From: an uncultured Spartobacteria bacterium
GTDB lineage: Bacteria; Verrucomicrobiota; Verrucomicrobiae; Chthoniobacterales; UBA6821
Assembly: GCA_903919105.1 (NCBI GenBank)
Contig: CAIXGT010000256.1
Coordinates: forward strand, 1-38,502
Direction of reading: 5' to 3'
Length of the DNA: 38,502 bases
The translations under genes were made by a program, and so were the position numbers. The first letter of the stretch is position 1. Each line of letters begins with the position of its first letter. The notes under the pieces are model-generated. The model saw nothing but the letters and a program-made list of their open reading frames with translations. It made no database searches and was not told the DNA's origin. This document shows, one piece after another, positions 8,041 to 16,628 of the stretch.

Positions 8041-9878
8041 TGGTAACCTCCTTGCCGTGCCGCCATGGCGGCCGTGCTCTCGGCGATGTTCGGGATCTTC
8101 GCTAGCGCATCGAGCTTCGCGGTGATTTTTTCCAAATGCTCAGCCATCTTGGTCGTGGCATTAGCCTGCTGGGCAGCCTGCATGTTCTCACCCATCGCTC
8201 CTCCCATGCGGGCCAGTGAGGAGACATGACCTTCCAATAGATCTTCACTTTTCTCGGGCTGGGACTCTTTGATCGAGGCATTGGCCCCTCGGATCGCCGT
8301 GTTGAAGGCATCGGTGTCACCGGCCGCTTGGCGTTCCTTAAGGAGTCGGTTGTATTCCTTCTGCCACTCCAGCCGTGCCGCCGCCTTGTCGTCTCCGTTG
8401 CTCTTGGCCTCCTTAATCTTGAGCTCCAGATCGAGCTCCTCACGCTTGGCGGCGTTTTTACTTCCGGTTTCGGAGATCTGTTTTTTTAACTGCAGAATCT
8501 GATTGGTGATCTCCAACTCTTTTTTTAAGCCAGAATCGGCCTCTTCCTTTGTGCGAGAAGGGTTCGAAGTCCAGTCGCGAGTCTCACGCGCTTGCTTTTC
8601 GAGCTCCGGAATCTTTTGTTCAGGAGTCAGTGCATTCCACCGGCTTTGCTCTGCAACTTTCTTATCCAATTCATCCATCCGATGCAGCCCATCAAAATCA
8701 TGGATTTCAGGTATGTAATCGTTAATCGGAGCGCCGTGCAACCGAAGCTCTTTCTGTTTTTTGAAATTCTCCCACTGCTTTCTGTCGTTCTTTTCTTGCT
8801 GTGCCTCTGTCTCGTCTTGGATTCGATTTAGTTCACCGGGTCCGGTTAACAATGTTCCTAGCGAATCAGTAATGGGCTTAAATCCGCCCTTTTCAAAATT
8901 TAGAAATCGCTCCATCCAGGAAGGCATTTTACTAGCCGACAAAGACTGAATGCCCATCATGATGCCACTGAAGAAATCGGCCATGCTTTGGGAAGCTGAT
9001 TTGGTCGAAGGGACAATACTTTTAATTGATTCAGTAATAGCGTTCAGGCCATCTGTTACAGATTGGGCAAAAGGCTTGGTAAAATCACCGAGGAGCGCCG
9101 TCCAAGCTGTGTGCAACCGCTCTAGTGCAGCCGTCTGAGTATCGGAAGCTGCTTTTCCTGCTTCTCCATAGGATGCAAGCTTGGTGGTCAGGAGTTCGTA
9201 AAGCGTCCCCTGCTCCTTAGCGGCCTTGATGGCTTCATTGCTGACGCCATTTGCTTCCAGCTCCTTTCCAAGGATCGTCCTCTGACCCATGCCGTTCATT
9301 AGGTCGATGATGTCCCGCTGGGCTTGGAATCCGTCGATCCCCTTGGAAGCCGCCACCTGATTGAGCAGCGTGATCAGGTCGATCATCTTTTGGGTATCGC
9401 GCACGCCCGCTTCCCACATGGTGGGAATGTTGACTTTGAACGTATCAACGAGCGCTTCAAAATTGATTCCAAGCTCCAAAGCCTTTTGCTTCAGAGCGTC
9501 AATAGCAGCGCCACCCTTTTCCTTTGCGTCGTCAAATCCCAACGAGGGATCTACAGAACGGAAACCGCCCGCGATTCCGATCTGGGAATCTTGAAGCACG
9601 CGGTTAAACTTTAATCCCTCTAAAGCAAGCTCTTTGATTTTTTCAGCAACTTTTTCAACGATATGAAGGAGAACCTCAGCTCCTTGGACTGCAACTCCTC
9701 CCAAAGCGCTACCAAGTGCTGAAGCATTGCCGATGCAGTCAGCAAGCTTGGATGAAGATTTAGTTGATTTTTCCCCGACCCTTTCAACTTCCTCTCCAAC
9801 TTTCTTTATCGAATCGGTTGCTTGGGTGAATCCCGCCGCATCCAAAAACGCTTTGATCTTGATGATAAATTCATTCAT
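8037..9878 (-). CDS. Tail tape measure protein
   Basis: 613 residues. The N-terminus (FIIKIKAFLDAAGFTQATDS) and the following coiled, Ala/Lys-rich part are typical of tape measure proteins, as is the hydrophobic segment around 50-75 (NASALGSALGGVAVQG). Residues 100-260 resemble the TMP core with long helices; 400-560 is strongly charged coiled coil. It is the longest helical protein of the late operon and sits between the probable chaperone and the tip genes, as usual. It is rather short for the family, which implies a moderate tail length if the tail is non-contractile. Confidence 0.85.
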   Translation of the reverse strand: MNEFIIKIKAFLDAAGFTQATDSIKKVGEEVERVGEKSTKSSSKLADCIGNASALGSALGGVAVQGAEVLLHIVEKVAEKIKELALEGLKFNRVLQDSQIGIAGGFRSVDPSLGFDDAKEKGGAAIDALKQKALELGINFEALVDTFKVNIPTMWEAGVRDTQKMIDLITLLNQVAASKGIDGFQAQRDIIDLMNGMGQRTILGKELEANGVSNEAIKAAKEQGTLYELLTTKLASYGEAGKAASDTQTAALERLHTAWTALLGDFTKPFAQSVTDGLNAITESIKSIVPSTKSASQSMADFFSGIMMGIQSLSASKMPSWMERFLNFEKGGFKPITDSLGTLLTGPGELNRIQDETEAQQEKNDRKQWENFKKQKELRLHGAPINDYIPEIHDFDGLHRMDELDKKVAEQSRWNALTPEQKIPELEKQARETRDWTSNPSRTKEEADSGLKKELEITNQILQLKKQISETGSKNAAKREELDLELKIKEAKSNGDDKAAARLEWQKEYNRLLKERQAAGDTDAFNTAIRGANASIKESQPEKSEDLLEGHVSSLARMGGAMGENMQAAQQANATTKMAEHLEKITAKLDALAKIPNIAESTAAMAARQGGYQ

Positions 9879-9886
9879 GGCATGTT

Positions 9887-10627
9887 TCAGACATGAGGTG
9901 TTGCTCCCGAACCTTCGGCTCTCCCTGGTTGAATCTTGTCTTTCCTGGACTGTTCCAAATGATCAATGACAGGATTGGAGCTGGATTGTTTTTTGCCATG
10001 GGAGTCATCCTGCTGGGCCCCACAATTATTGGCGCTTTGATCGTTTACGTTGCGGCCATCGTCCACGGATTCCATCTGAGCTCCAAGACCGCTTAGAACC
10101 TCGCGGTCGCGGTAGTCGGCACCGGCGCATTCCATACCCTCATTGGCAGCCATCCCGGCCGTTAGGATATGCAGTTGATCGAGCGGAAGGTCGAGGGGGC
10201 CGTCGATATTGTTCTTCACGCTTGCGGCAAGCAAACGGGCCACCCAGCCCAGACCGTCGTGGCTTGCATGCTGATGAACTCCCTCCACCCGGGGCGATTT
10301 CATCGGCATGATCGCCTCGATCGCCCTTTCGATCTCGGAATTCATCTCTATGAGCGCTTCCTGTAGCATCTCTGGAGCTGGAATGCTCCGCCCCGGAAAG
10401 ATGGTGGCGTAACTCACCGTGAATGCCTCCGCCATGGCTTGCGGATCCTCCCAAGGCCATTCCCCGGCGATGAGCGGAGAGTTCACCGCCTCAAGCTGCA
10501 GCCATTTGCGGAGCGTGATCGCGCAGAAAGGAGGCAGGAAAGCACGGCGCACCACGGCCGGAGTGCGGTGATCCGCACGCCGTGCCGCGATGGCATCCGC
10601 CTCTTTCTCAAGCTCCTCCAGCGTCAT
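9887..10627 (-). CDS. Probable tail assembly chaperone
   Basis: 246 residues, directly upstream of the tape measure and downstream of the tube gene, the usual site of the G/GT tail chaperone. The N-terminal 110 residues are helical (TLEELEKEADAIAARR; RKWLQLEAVNSPL); the C-terminal 80 residues are polar, low-complexity and probably disordered. Many phages make a longer form by a -1 frameshift; I see an A6 run near 9993 but it is not in the canonical slippery phase, so a frameshift is not supported. Assignment rests on position and overall shape. Confidence 0.6.
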   Translation of the reverse strand: MTLEELEKEADAIAARRADHRTPAVVRRAFLPPFCAITLRKWLQLEAVNSPLIAGEWPWEDPQAMAEAFTVSYATIFPGRSIPAPEMLQEALIEMNSEIERAIEAIMPMKSPRVEGVHQHASHDGLGWVARLLAASVKNNIDGPLDLPLDQLHILTAGMAANEGMECAGADYRDREVLSGLGAQMESVDDGRNVNDQSANNCGAQQDDSHGKKQSSSNPVIDHLEQSRKDKIQPGRAEGSGATPHV

Positions 10628-10659
10628 GACACTCAGTGATCGGGGTGACTGATGGGGGC

Positions 10660-11388
10660 TTAGGAAGTGACTCCTGGAACTAAAATGCCTTCGACCATGA
10701 TCATCCGGACCTGTCCCTTAGCCCACTTCTCCTCAGCGGAAGTGATCTTAAAAGATCCGAAAATATCGAGCGTTCCACCGACATCGGGGATTGCGGCATC
10801 CGTGATGACCTCTATGGAGCCCGTGGCCTTGTAGGAGTGGGTGATCACTGCCGTGATTTTACCGGCGTTATCCTCCTCCTCCTGAACCTGCACTGATTCG
10901 GAAATACTGCAGCTCTGCACGATGCCTGCAACGGGTCCCGTGATGCCCGAAGTGCCCCACCAGACCTTGCTAGTCGGAAGCACAACGGCTCCTGTGCCGT
11001 TACTCAGAGAAAAAGCTTGAGGAGGGGTGCTTCCACTACCAGCTGCTGTAATGTCGGGGTAATGATTCGCCTGGGCGCTCATCTTCATGGGTTGGCCTCG
11101 CTGCCACTTGGCATCCGAGGTTGTCACGATGACTTTCCCTCCCGTGATAGCCGAAATGGTCAGCTCAGCTCCGGCACGCACTCCCAGGGCGGCAACAGTG
11201 CCTAGAGGTGTGGAGCTAAAGGAGAGGGAGCCTTTCTTGCCATGGGCGATTAGGGCCGCGATCTCGCCGATGTCGATGACTTCCGTGAGGGTTTCGGCGT
11301 GCTTGTACGAGAAGTTCTCGCAAATGCCGGTGATAGGTACAGGAGCTCCGGTTGTGGAGTAGACGATGTTTGATCCGTAGACGTTCAT
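10660..11388 (-). CDS. Major tail tube protein, two tandem tube domains
   Basis: 242 residues. Residues about 20-113 and 151-238 are alike: GEIAALIAHGKKGSLSF aligns with GKITAVITHSYKATGSIEV, and AKWQRGQPMKM with EKWAKGQVRMI, in the same order and spacing. The whole protein therefore looks like a duplicated tube fold. In phage T5 the tube protein pb6 is a fused double domain that forms trimeric rings; the same design is inferred here. It is preceded by an A/C-rich leader (ACCCACCACC before ATG) without Shine-Dalgarno and stands apart from the upstream gene by 58 bases, consistent with separate, strong translation. Confidence 0.7.
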   Translation of the reverse strand: MNVYGSNIVYSTTGAPVPITGICENFSYKHAETLTEVIDIGEIAALIAHGKKGSLSFSSTPLGTVAALGVRAGAELTISAITGGKVIVTTSDAKWQRGQPMKMSAQANHYPDITAAGSGSTPPQAFSLSNGTGAVVLPTSKVWWGTSGITGPVAGIVQSCSISESVQVQEEEDNAGKITAVITHSYKATGSIEVITDAAIPDVGGTLDIFGSFKITSAEEKWAKGQVRMIMVEGILVPGVTS

Positions 11389-11446
11389 GGTGGTGGGTTA
11401 TTTGGGCTTTAGGGTGGTGTGATGGTTTTTTTGTAATCGGGATTTT

Positions 11447-12706
11447 TTAACGATTGAAATATGAGGAATAGAATTGCAGCGGGAGGGCAGCGCTGGCCCC
11501 GTACTGATGCGATCCAGAGCCTCCTCCAAAAGTGGCATATTCGTAAGGGGCGTCAGTCCCTTGGCGAAGCGTCTCGGAAGCCCAAGCATCCATCAGTGCG
11601 CTAGCGGCGGATGGGAAGAGGCGTTTAATAGCTTGGGAAGCCCAGCCAGTGGCAACAGCCCAATAGCCACCGGCCTGATAACTCCCGTCCATGGAAGGAC
11701 CACCGCCCGCTAGATCGTGATCGCTGAAACAAGTGTCGCGGACTTGCCCATTGAGAAAACACCCGTCTGCAACAAGAGGTCCACCGGGAAGGCGATGATA
11801 CAGAGCCGTACTGATAGCGTCGGCAATCGACTCATTTACGGAACCACAGACAACTGCGTAGGCAGAAGCAATGGGAGATTTTTGCGTGTTCGCGCCCTCA
11901 GTTCCGAACTTCAGCATCCCCGACGCAGCATCGAAAAGGTAAGTGCCGATAGCGGACTTAATTGCAAAGGCTTCTTCGGTGTAGTCGGCGGCTTCAGCCG
12001 TTCTACCAAGTGAAGTGAGCATCTCGGCAATCTGAACCGTGGCTCGGTAGCGCATGACACTTGTCATGGAGGCATAGCCACGAATATCCCAGCTGTCCCA
12101 GAACCCCCACTCGACGACATGGCCTGTAAACACAGAGGGGTCGATATAAACCAAGTGATTCTCGATCGCGTGATGGGTAGTTGCGTTATAGGCCGCGAGG
12201 ATCGTGGATTCCAGAGCGGCGTATTTCATAGCTGATCCGGTTTTGAGGAAATGGGAATACACCATATCGACAAACTCGAACTGGTTGTCGATGGGTATGG
12301 TCGAGCGCTCACCCCCACCTCCGCCACCCCAGGCAATCTCACTCCCTGCGCTATTAATCCCCTCGTTGGTTCCATCACTTGCTGAAATCGACGCAATTAT
12401 GTCGCAGAAATCGGCTATCTGCAGATCCGTGAAAAGATCCGGGCAACCCCTTACCTGCATGGTCCAGTCACGAACAACGGCATTTGGGCCGTAAAATCCA
12501 TCACCACTAGGCGTCACGGCCTGCTTGCCCGCAAATGAGCCGCCGGTGATAGTCATGAACGAGGCAGGAACTACCACGTCTGCTAGAGCCGCAAGAACTT
12601 CTTGCGAATTAGACCTCTGCTCTATGGTTGAGCGATAGGCACGAGACGACGCCACCTTGACCTCTTGCAAGGGCGATCGAAAAATCCGCTGTTGGATGGT
12701 CCCCAT
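11447..12706 (-). CDS. Six-hairpin glycosidase-like virion protein
   Basis: 419 residues. Motifs look like the (alpha/alpha)6 toroid glycosidase superfamily: YGPNAVVRDWTMQVRG (72-87), the helical stretch 204-262 with WDIRGYASMTSVMRY, GSYQAGGYWAVATGWA (341-356) and a C-terminal YGASAALPL strand. Long paired helices with aromatic turns fit that fold. A glycine run lies at 127-132. No signal peptide, so it is probably part of the virion or made in the cytoplasm. Placed between the LamG protein and the tube gene, it could be a capsule or polysaccharide depolymerase. Catalytic acids cannot be assigned from sequence alone; Asp80 and Asp204/Asp207 are candidates. The substrate is unknown. Confidence 0.6.
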   Translation of the reverse strand: MGTIQQRIFRSPLQEVKVASSRAYRSTIEQRSNSQEVLAALADVVVPASFMTITGGSFAGKQAVTPSGDGFYGPNAVVRDWTMQVRGCPDLFTDLQIADFCDIIASISASDGTNEGINSAGSEIAWGGGGGGERSTIPIDNQFEFVDMVYSHFLKTGSAMKYAALESTILAAYNATTHHAIENHLVYIDPSVFTGHVVEWGFWDSWDIRGYASMTSVMRYRATVQIAEMLTSLGRTAEAADYTEEAFAIKSAIGTYLFDAASGMLKFGTEGANTQKSPIASAYAVVCGSVNESIADAISTALYHRLPGGPLVADGCFLNGQVRDTCFSDHDLAGGGPSMDGSYQAGGYWAVATGWASQAIKRLFPSAASALMDAWASETLRQGTDAPYEYATFGGGSGSHQYGASAALPLQFYSSYFNR

Positions 12707-12709
12707 AGT

Positions 12710-14248
12710 TTAATAGGGCATCGCTCCCGTGCCGCTGTTATAGAGTGCAGACCTTTGATTAGAGGAAAGGGCAAATGGATAGAGTGCCACCTCATCCATC
12801 ATTCCTGTGCACGGAGCCGTCCCGTCCCCATTGCCCCCGATCCCAAAATTAGATCCCACAGGATAATTGCCATTCAACGCGCCTGGAGGCGTAAGGCTCC
12901 CAAGGGAAACATCATTTCTGTAGAGATTCATCTGTGACCCGTCGTAGGTCGCTACGAAATGCTGCCAACTTCCATCAAGAATAAACGCCGATGGCGCATT
13001 TAAATTAACGTAAGCGGATTCAAAACAGATTTGGAACACCACCAGCGAACCGATGCTGATTAATCTAAAGCATGCATTGCCTTCATCAGTGTTATTCGAA
13101 ATTCCTACATTGAAGTTGACTCCATTAGCCGTGGCTGAGGCCCAAAGAGAAACGGAAAATTGATTCAGAACACTTTCGGGTGCCGCTACGTTCAGCACAC
13201 TTGCTCCGTTAAAATTTGCGGCATAACCGATTTTTCCGGGCACAAAGGAAACATCGCCGATCGCATTCAGCGTGTGGATGTTGCCGGAGGCATCCGCGAA
13301 ATCAGAGAGTGGCCAATACCCCCAAGCACCTGTCGGAAGAGAAGAGGTGCCACCGCTTCCTCCGCCGCTACCGCTACTGGTGTTGCTGAAGATAAGGTTA
13401 TCCCCAAGCTGTACCCAAGCTCCCTCGAAAAATATGAATTCCAGTGTGCCAACGGATGCTGATCCAGTCTGCGTCCATGAAAAAAGCTGAGAACCATTTG
13501 TGGAACCATTAAAAATCGAAAGCGTTTGATTGGAGGATGCTTCAAAAAGCGCAAGAATTCTGATCGTATTTCCTTCCACCGCCGTCTCGGGAAGAGAAAA
13601 CGTTGCTGTGTAGGGACTCGATCCTGCCAGGAGTTGCAGTCTGACCGGATTAATGCCTCTACGAGCTGTTAGCGCGTTGTTAGCAACAGAAGAAATGGTA
13701 AACGATTGAAGAGCGTCAGAGGATGTAGCAAGAGCCGCAATCGCCTCCGCTGTTTTCAACGGAGTCATCCAATGCACGTCATCGGTTAGGTCTTGAGCTT
13801 GCTCTGTGGTAGCCTTCAGGTCGGGAATGGCGGCAGGTGTCCCTTCTCCGTTGCCGGAGATCGAGTTCGCCACGACGATGGCAAACGTCTGGCTCTTGCT
13901 TGGCCTACCTGCGCTCACCCAGGTGATGTCGGCCATGAGCACCACCGAGTCCGTCGTTTCTCCGAAGAGAGCCGCCAGAGGTGCCGACGTGAGGTCGACC
14001 TCGAAGAGATAGCCGTTGTCCGAGGTGGAGGGGGCCGTCCAGGAGAGATCCACCGCCACGGCGGCCGCTCCGTAGTGACCCTTCGGCTTGGCAGCCAACT
14101 GACCGCTCACCGCGTCGGTGAAATCCTGTAACGGAAAAATCTCCAGCTCCAGCGTGGTGCCGAGTTTCGCGGGGATGGACAGCGCCTCCGTGCTGGACGT
14201 GCGCGTGAGTGCAAGCTGGTTGGTCTGTCGGTCGAGGTAGAGTTTCAT
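12710..14248 (-). CDS. Tail protein with C-terminal LamG-like domain
   Basis: 512 residues. The N-terminal region (1-130, LYLDRQTNQLALTR) looks like a virion-attachment domain and is followed by a helical stretch (DLTDDVHWMTPLKTAEAI). Residues about 200-295 form a beta domain. A glycine/serine linker near 300 (SSGSGGGSGGTSS) joins a LamG/concanavalin-type domain (about 315-505) with GYWPLSDFADASG, W-QHFVATYDGSQMNLYR and MDEVALYPFALS. This domain family binds glycans. Position next to the glycosidase-like gene suggests a carbohydrate-binding partner. Confidence 0.75.
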   Translation of the reverse strand: MKLYLDRQTNQLALTRTSSTEALSIPAKLGTTLELEIFPLQDFTDAVSGQLAAKPKGHYGAAAVAVDLSWTAPSTSDNGYLFEVDLTSAPLAALFGETTDSVVLMADITWVSAGRPSKSQTFAIVVANSISGNGEGTPAAIPDLKATTEQAQDLTDDVHWMTPLKTAEAIAALATSSDALQSFTISSVANNALTARRGINPVRLQLLAGSSPYTATFSLPETAVEGNTIRILALFEASSNQTLSIFNGSTNGSQLFSWTQTGSASVGTLEFIFFEGAWVQLGDNLIFSNTSSGSGGGSGGTSSLPTGAWGYWPLSDFADASGNIHTLNAIGDVSFVPGKIGYAANFNGASVLNVAAPESVLNQFSVSLWASATANGVNFNVGISNNTDEGNACFRLISIGSLVVFQICFESAYVNLNAPSAFILDGSWQHFVATYDGSQMNLYRNDVSLGSLTPPGALNGNYPVGSNFGIGGNGDGTAPCTGMMDEVALYPFALSSNQRSALYNSGTGAMPY

Positions 14249-14256
14249 GTCGGTTT

Positions 14257-14679
14257 TTAAGATTGGTAAGCGGCGGTGAAAGTGACATCGCGGGCGACGA
14301 TTCCGTCCTGCATGCCGACCTTGCGGATGCGTGCCCGCACGAGCGGCTCGGCCCAGTAGCCGCCCGGATTGGTATCGGCGAGAATGTCGCGCACGAGGAA
14401 CGCAGCCTGGAGGTTGTCGACGCCGGTGGAGTTCAGCGCTTCATTGGTGAATACCGAGACCACCCAGGTGCTTCGCTCGTTGAAGGTCGCCGCTCCATAG
14501 ACGCTCTCGAGCTCGTCGGGCTCGGAAATAACGGCACAGAGACCGGTCTTGCCGAGAGCGATTTCGATCTGACTCAATAGGTCTCCCGTCTTCTCTTCCA
14601 GGACAGGGGAGCCTTCGGGCCAGCGCAGATCGGCCGTGATCGCCGCCATGAGAGCCTGTTGCATGAGGCGCTCTTTCAT
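14257..14679 (-). CDS. Tail terminator / completion protein candidate
   Basis: 140 residues. Length, mixed alpha/beta character (LLSQIEIALGKTGLCAVIS; RKVGMQDGIVARDVTF) and place between the G-like morphogenesis gene and the tail genes fit a tail terminator (Mu gp37/DUF1834-like position). The start ATG at 14679 has AAGGAGG a few bases upstream and overlaps the previous stop (ATGA). No family-specific motif recognised. Confidence 0.55.
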   Translation of the reverse strand: MKERLMQQALMAAITADLRWPEGSPVLEEKTGDLLSQIEIALGKTGLCAVISEPDELESVYGAATFNERSTWVVSVFTNEALNSTGVDNLQAAFLVRDILADTNPGGYWAEPLVRARIRKVGMQDGIVARDVTFTAAYQS

Positions 14680-15275
14680 CGGGAACCTCCTTGCACGTTG
14701 GCGTTCACGAACTCGGTTGCAGCGCGGTCCACTGCCCCCTGCAACCTGTAGAGCGGAGGAAGGGCACGGGGATCGGCATTCTGGGTCACCGAGTGCTTGA
14801 GCAGGTAGAGGAACTCGATGGCCCCCTTGCCTTCCCCGTTGCCGGTCTTACGGGCCAGAAATGCCTGGGAGGGCATCTTGACCACAAAGAGCGCGGAGCG
14901 GTCGTTCCACTCGCGGGGAGATCCCATCCTCTTTGCAAAGTCGCTCAGCGGAATGGCCAGCATTTTCCCGCTCTTGGCCGTGATCGTGCCGCCATGGAGC
15001 TTCTGCAGGAATTCGCGTGAAGCGATCGAGACGGTCGCCTCCCTGTCAGTGGCTCCCTGGAACCGGGTGTGATCCTTGACCTTGCGAAGCCAGAAATCAG
15101 AGCGTGTCCAGCCCTGCTTGTTTCCCTCTCCGTTGCGCTCGTCAAAATGCCGGTGGAGTTCGCTTTCCACGCCTGCACCAGCAGCTGCAAGAAGCGGCCG
15201 TGGATGCTGCATCTTCGATGCAATGCGCTGAAGCATCGGTGTTGCCAGATCAGTGATTTCCATCGCCGCACTCAT
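14676..15275 (-). CDS. Mu gpG-like virion morphogenesis protein
   Basis: 199 residues. GGTITAKSGKMLAIPLS (95-111) resembles the G-G-x-I-x-x-x-x-G-K-x-L-A-I-P motif of the Mu G / phage virion morphogenesis family, a tail-completion factor joining heads and tails. The N-terminal helix (ATPMLQRIASKM) and the conserved W-T-R-S-D-F-W-L region before it also fit. A GGAGGT Shine-Dalgarno precedes the ATG at 15275, which overlaps the upstream stop. The order head protein, G-like, terminator is as in Mu relatives. Confidence 0.7.
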   Translation of the reverse strand: MSAAMEITDLATPMLQRIASKMQHPRPLLAAAGAGVESELHRHFDERNGEGNKQGWTRSDFWLRKVKDHTRFQGATDREATVSIASREFLQKLHGGTITAKSGKMLAIPLSDFAKRMGSPREWNDRSALFVVKMPSQAFLARKTGNGEGKGAIEFLYLLKHSVTQNADPRALPPLYRLQGAVDRAATEFVNANVQGGSR

Positions 15276-16099
15276 CTCGCACCTCCGATGTATTCGAGTT
15301 GACCGTCCCGGAGACGTACCGTGTTACCGAAATCTCGTGCCAGTTCCTTGAGCAGGTCGGGTGAGAAGCGCTCCACATTGCCCGAAAGGCCGTCATTGAA
15401 CCCACGTCCTTCGCGGTGGACTGTCTGCTGCGCTGTCATGACGCCCAAACGGATCGCCTCCGATCGGGCGACATTCCTGATCCCCATGCCGCTGTTGTAA
15501 TCGAAGGGAGGATACGGATTTTGAAAGGCAGAGATCGCCATCCAGATCGGATCGTTCTTGAGGGCAATCATGCGGCCTCCATACTCGCGGCCGCCATGCT
15601 CGGCCCAGCGGAGATGCCACTTGCGTGGAATCTTGCGGCTTGCCTGGCGGTAGAGTTCCTGAGCCGGGAAGGCATCGAGCACTCCCTGATCCTGCCCGGC
15701 CTTCCATCCGGCGAATCCGGCGGCCATCTGGGTGTTGATGTCGTAGATGAGCCCCAGGCGTCCTCGTGAGGAGTGATCCTTGATCGTCCCCTCCTCCCCC
15801 GGCATCGGAATATATCCTGCCGAGGCCAGCGCTTCCTTCATGTCGCCGATGAAGCTGCTGCGGGAGACATAGCGCTCCCCGTTTGCCACCTGCTCGCGTC
15901 CGAGCTCCAGCGCGGTCGTCAGCTTGTCGTGCATGAGATGAAGGAGATCCGCAGAGGCGAAGTTCGCCGTCCAGAAGGCACGCTCGCGCAACTCACGCGG
16001 CACCTCGCTCCATTCCTGAGAGGAGAGGGCACGTGCCACCGGCGTCTTCCGCTTCATGCGGGCGACGGCCTCGGCCAGTGGTGAAAAGTCGATACCCAT
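15272..16099 (-). CDS. Minor head protein (Mu gpF-like)
   Basis: 275 residues. The central part RLGLIYDINTQMAAGFAGWK and the C-terminal YPPFDYNSGMGIRNV resemble minor head proteins of the F/SPP1 gp7 group, in which a portal-associated protein helps start capsid assembly. Here the C-terminal Cys pattern usual in that family is absent, so the match is partial. In many Mu-like phages this gene sits next to the portal; here it lies downstream of the capsid gene. It starts 3 bases after the connector gene's stop. Confidence 0.55.
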   Translation of the reverse strand: MGIDFSPLAEAVARMKRKTPVARALSSQEWSEVPRELRERAFWTANFASADLLHLMHDKLTTALELGREQVANGERYVSRSSFIGDMKEALASAGYIPMPGEEGTIKDHSSRGRLGLIYDINTQMAAGFAGWKAGQDQGVLDAFPAQELYRQASRKIPRKWHLRWAEHGGREYGGRMIALKNDPIWMAISAFQNPYPPFDYNSGMGIRNVARSEAIRLGVMTAQQTVHREGRGFNDGLSGNVERFSPDLLKELARDFGNTVRLRDGQLEYIGGAR

Positions 16100-16102
16100 G
16101 GG

Positions 16103-16558
16103 TTAAAGAAGTCCGTTCATGGTCTGGCGACTGGCGAACCGATCGCTGACATTGGTGATCTCGATGGATCCTGCACTTTGCATCTCGGCTCCTCCCGAGG
16201 GAGTATCCGGAGTCTCAAACCGGACCTTGTTGTCCATAATTCGGTTCAAGTAGCTTGAGTCCTCCTCGGCTTTCTTGCTCTCGTCGGCCGTAAGCGGCAT
16301 CTGGATCCAATCTTTGAGAGATCGCGTGATCATGCGCAGGGCGAGCCCCTTGAGCGAGTTGGGGATCTTGGAGGGATCCGCGTCGAGCTGGTTTCCCGTA
16401 GAGCACCGGGCACGGATGGTGGCCACCACATCGGCCACAATTTCCGGAAGCGGGTCTCCAATACCCTGCGTGGACGCGGTGGAACGCACCTTTGCCAGCA
16501 GCAATCCATTCTTGCTGGCAGTGACGGCGGCGTCGGTGATGGTGGTCCAGTTGCTCAT
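16103..16558 (-). CDS. Head-tail connector (gp36/DUF1320-like)
   Basis: 151 residues. DPLPEIVADVVATIRARC and LKGLALRMITRSLKDW are two amphipathic helices that match the pattern of small head-completion proteins of the gp36/DUF1320 type, which begin with repeated helices and carry a polar tail. It follows the major capsid gene after a strong hairpin. The adaptor role at the portal is inferred from shape and order. Confidence 0.6.
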   Translation of the reverse strand: MSNWTTITDAAVTASKNGLLLAKVRSTASTQGIGDPLPEIVADVVATIRARCSTGNQLDADPSKIPNSLKGLALRMITRSLKDWIQMPLTADESKKAEEDSSYLNRIMDNKVRFETPDTPSGGAEMQSAGSIEITNVSDRFASRQTMNGLL

Positions 16559-16588
16559 TTCGTAGGTAAGTTCGGTTCCTCGCTGCTA

Positions 16589-16610
16589 CCTCCCCGCTGT
16601 TGCGGGGAGG
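16589..16610 (-). terminator. Strong hairpin after the capsid gene
   Basis: CCTCCCCGC (16589-16597) and GCGGGGAGG (16602-16610) form a perfect 9-bp GC-rich stem with a TGTT loop, 19 bases past the capsid stop in the direction of transcription. There is no T-run, so it may be a partial terminator or an mRNA-stabilising or processing hairpin that raises capsid expression relative to downstream genes. Confidence 0.65.
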
Positions 16611-16628
16611 CAGTGTGTGAGGAATCGC

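Noticed and set aside
9960..10030. Programmed -1 frameshift in the tail chaperone gene
   Set aside because: The A6 run near 9993 is not in the X-XXY-YYZ phase, and the -1 frame stops within about ten codons.
9893..10096. Hydrophobic plus-strand frame that looks like a membrane protein
   Set aside because: It is antisense to the polar, disordered C-terminus of the chaperone candidate; hydrophobic shadows of hydrophilic codons are common. No leader or operon context on the plus strand.
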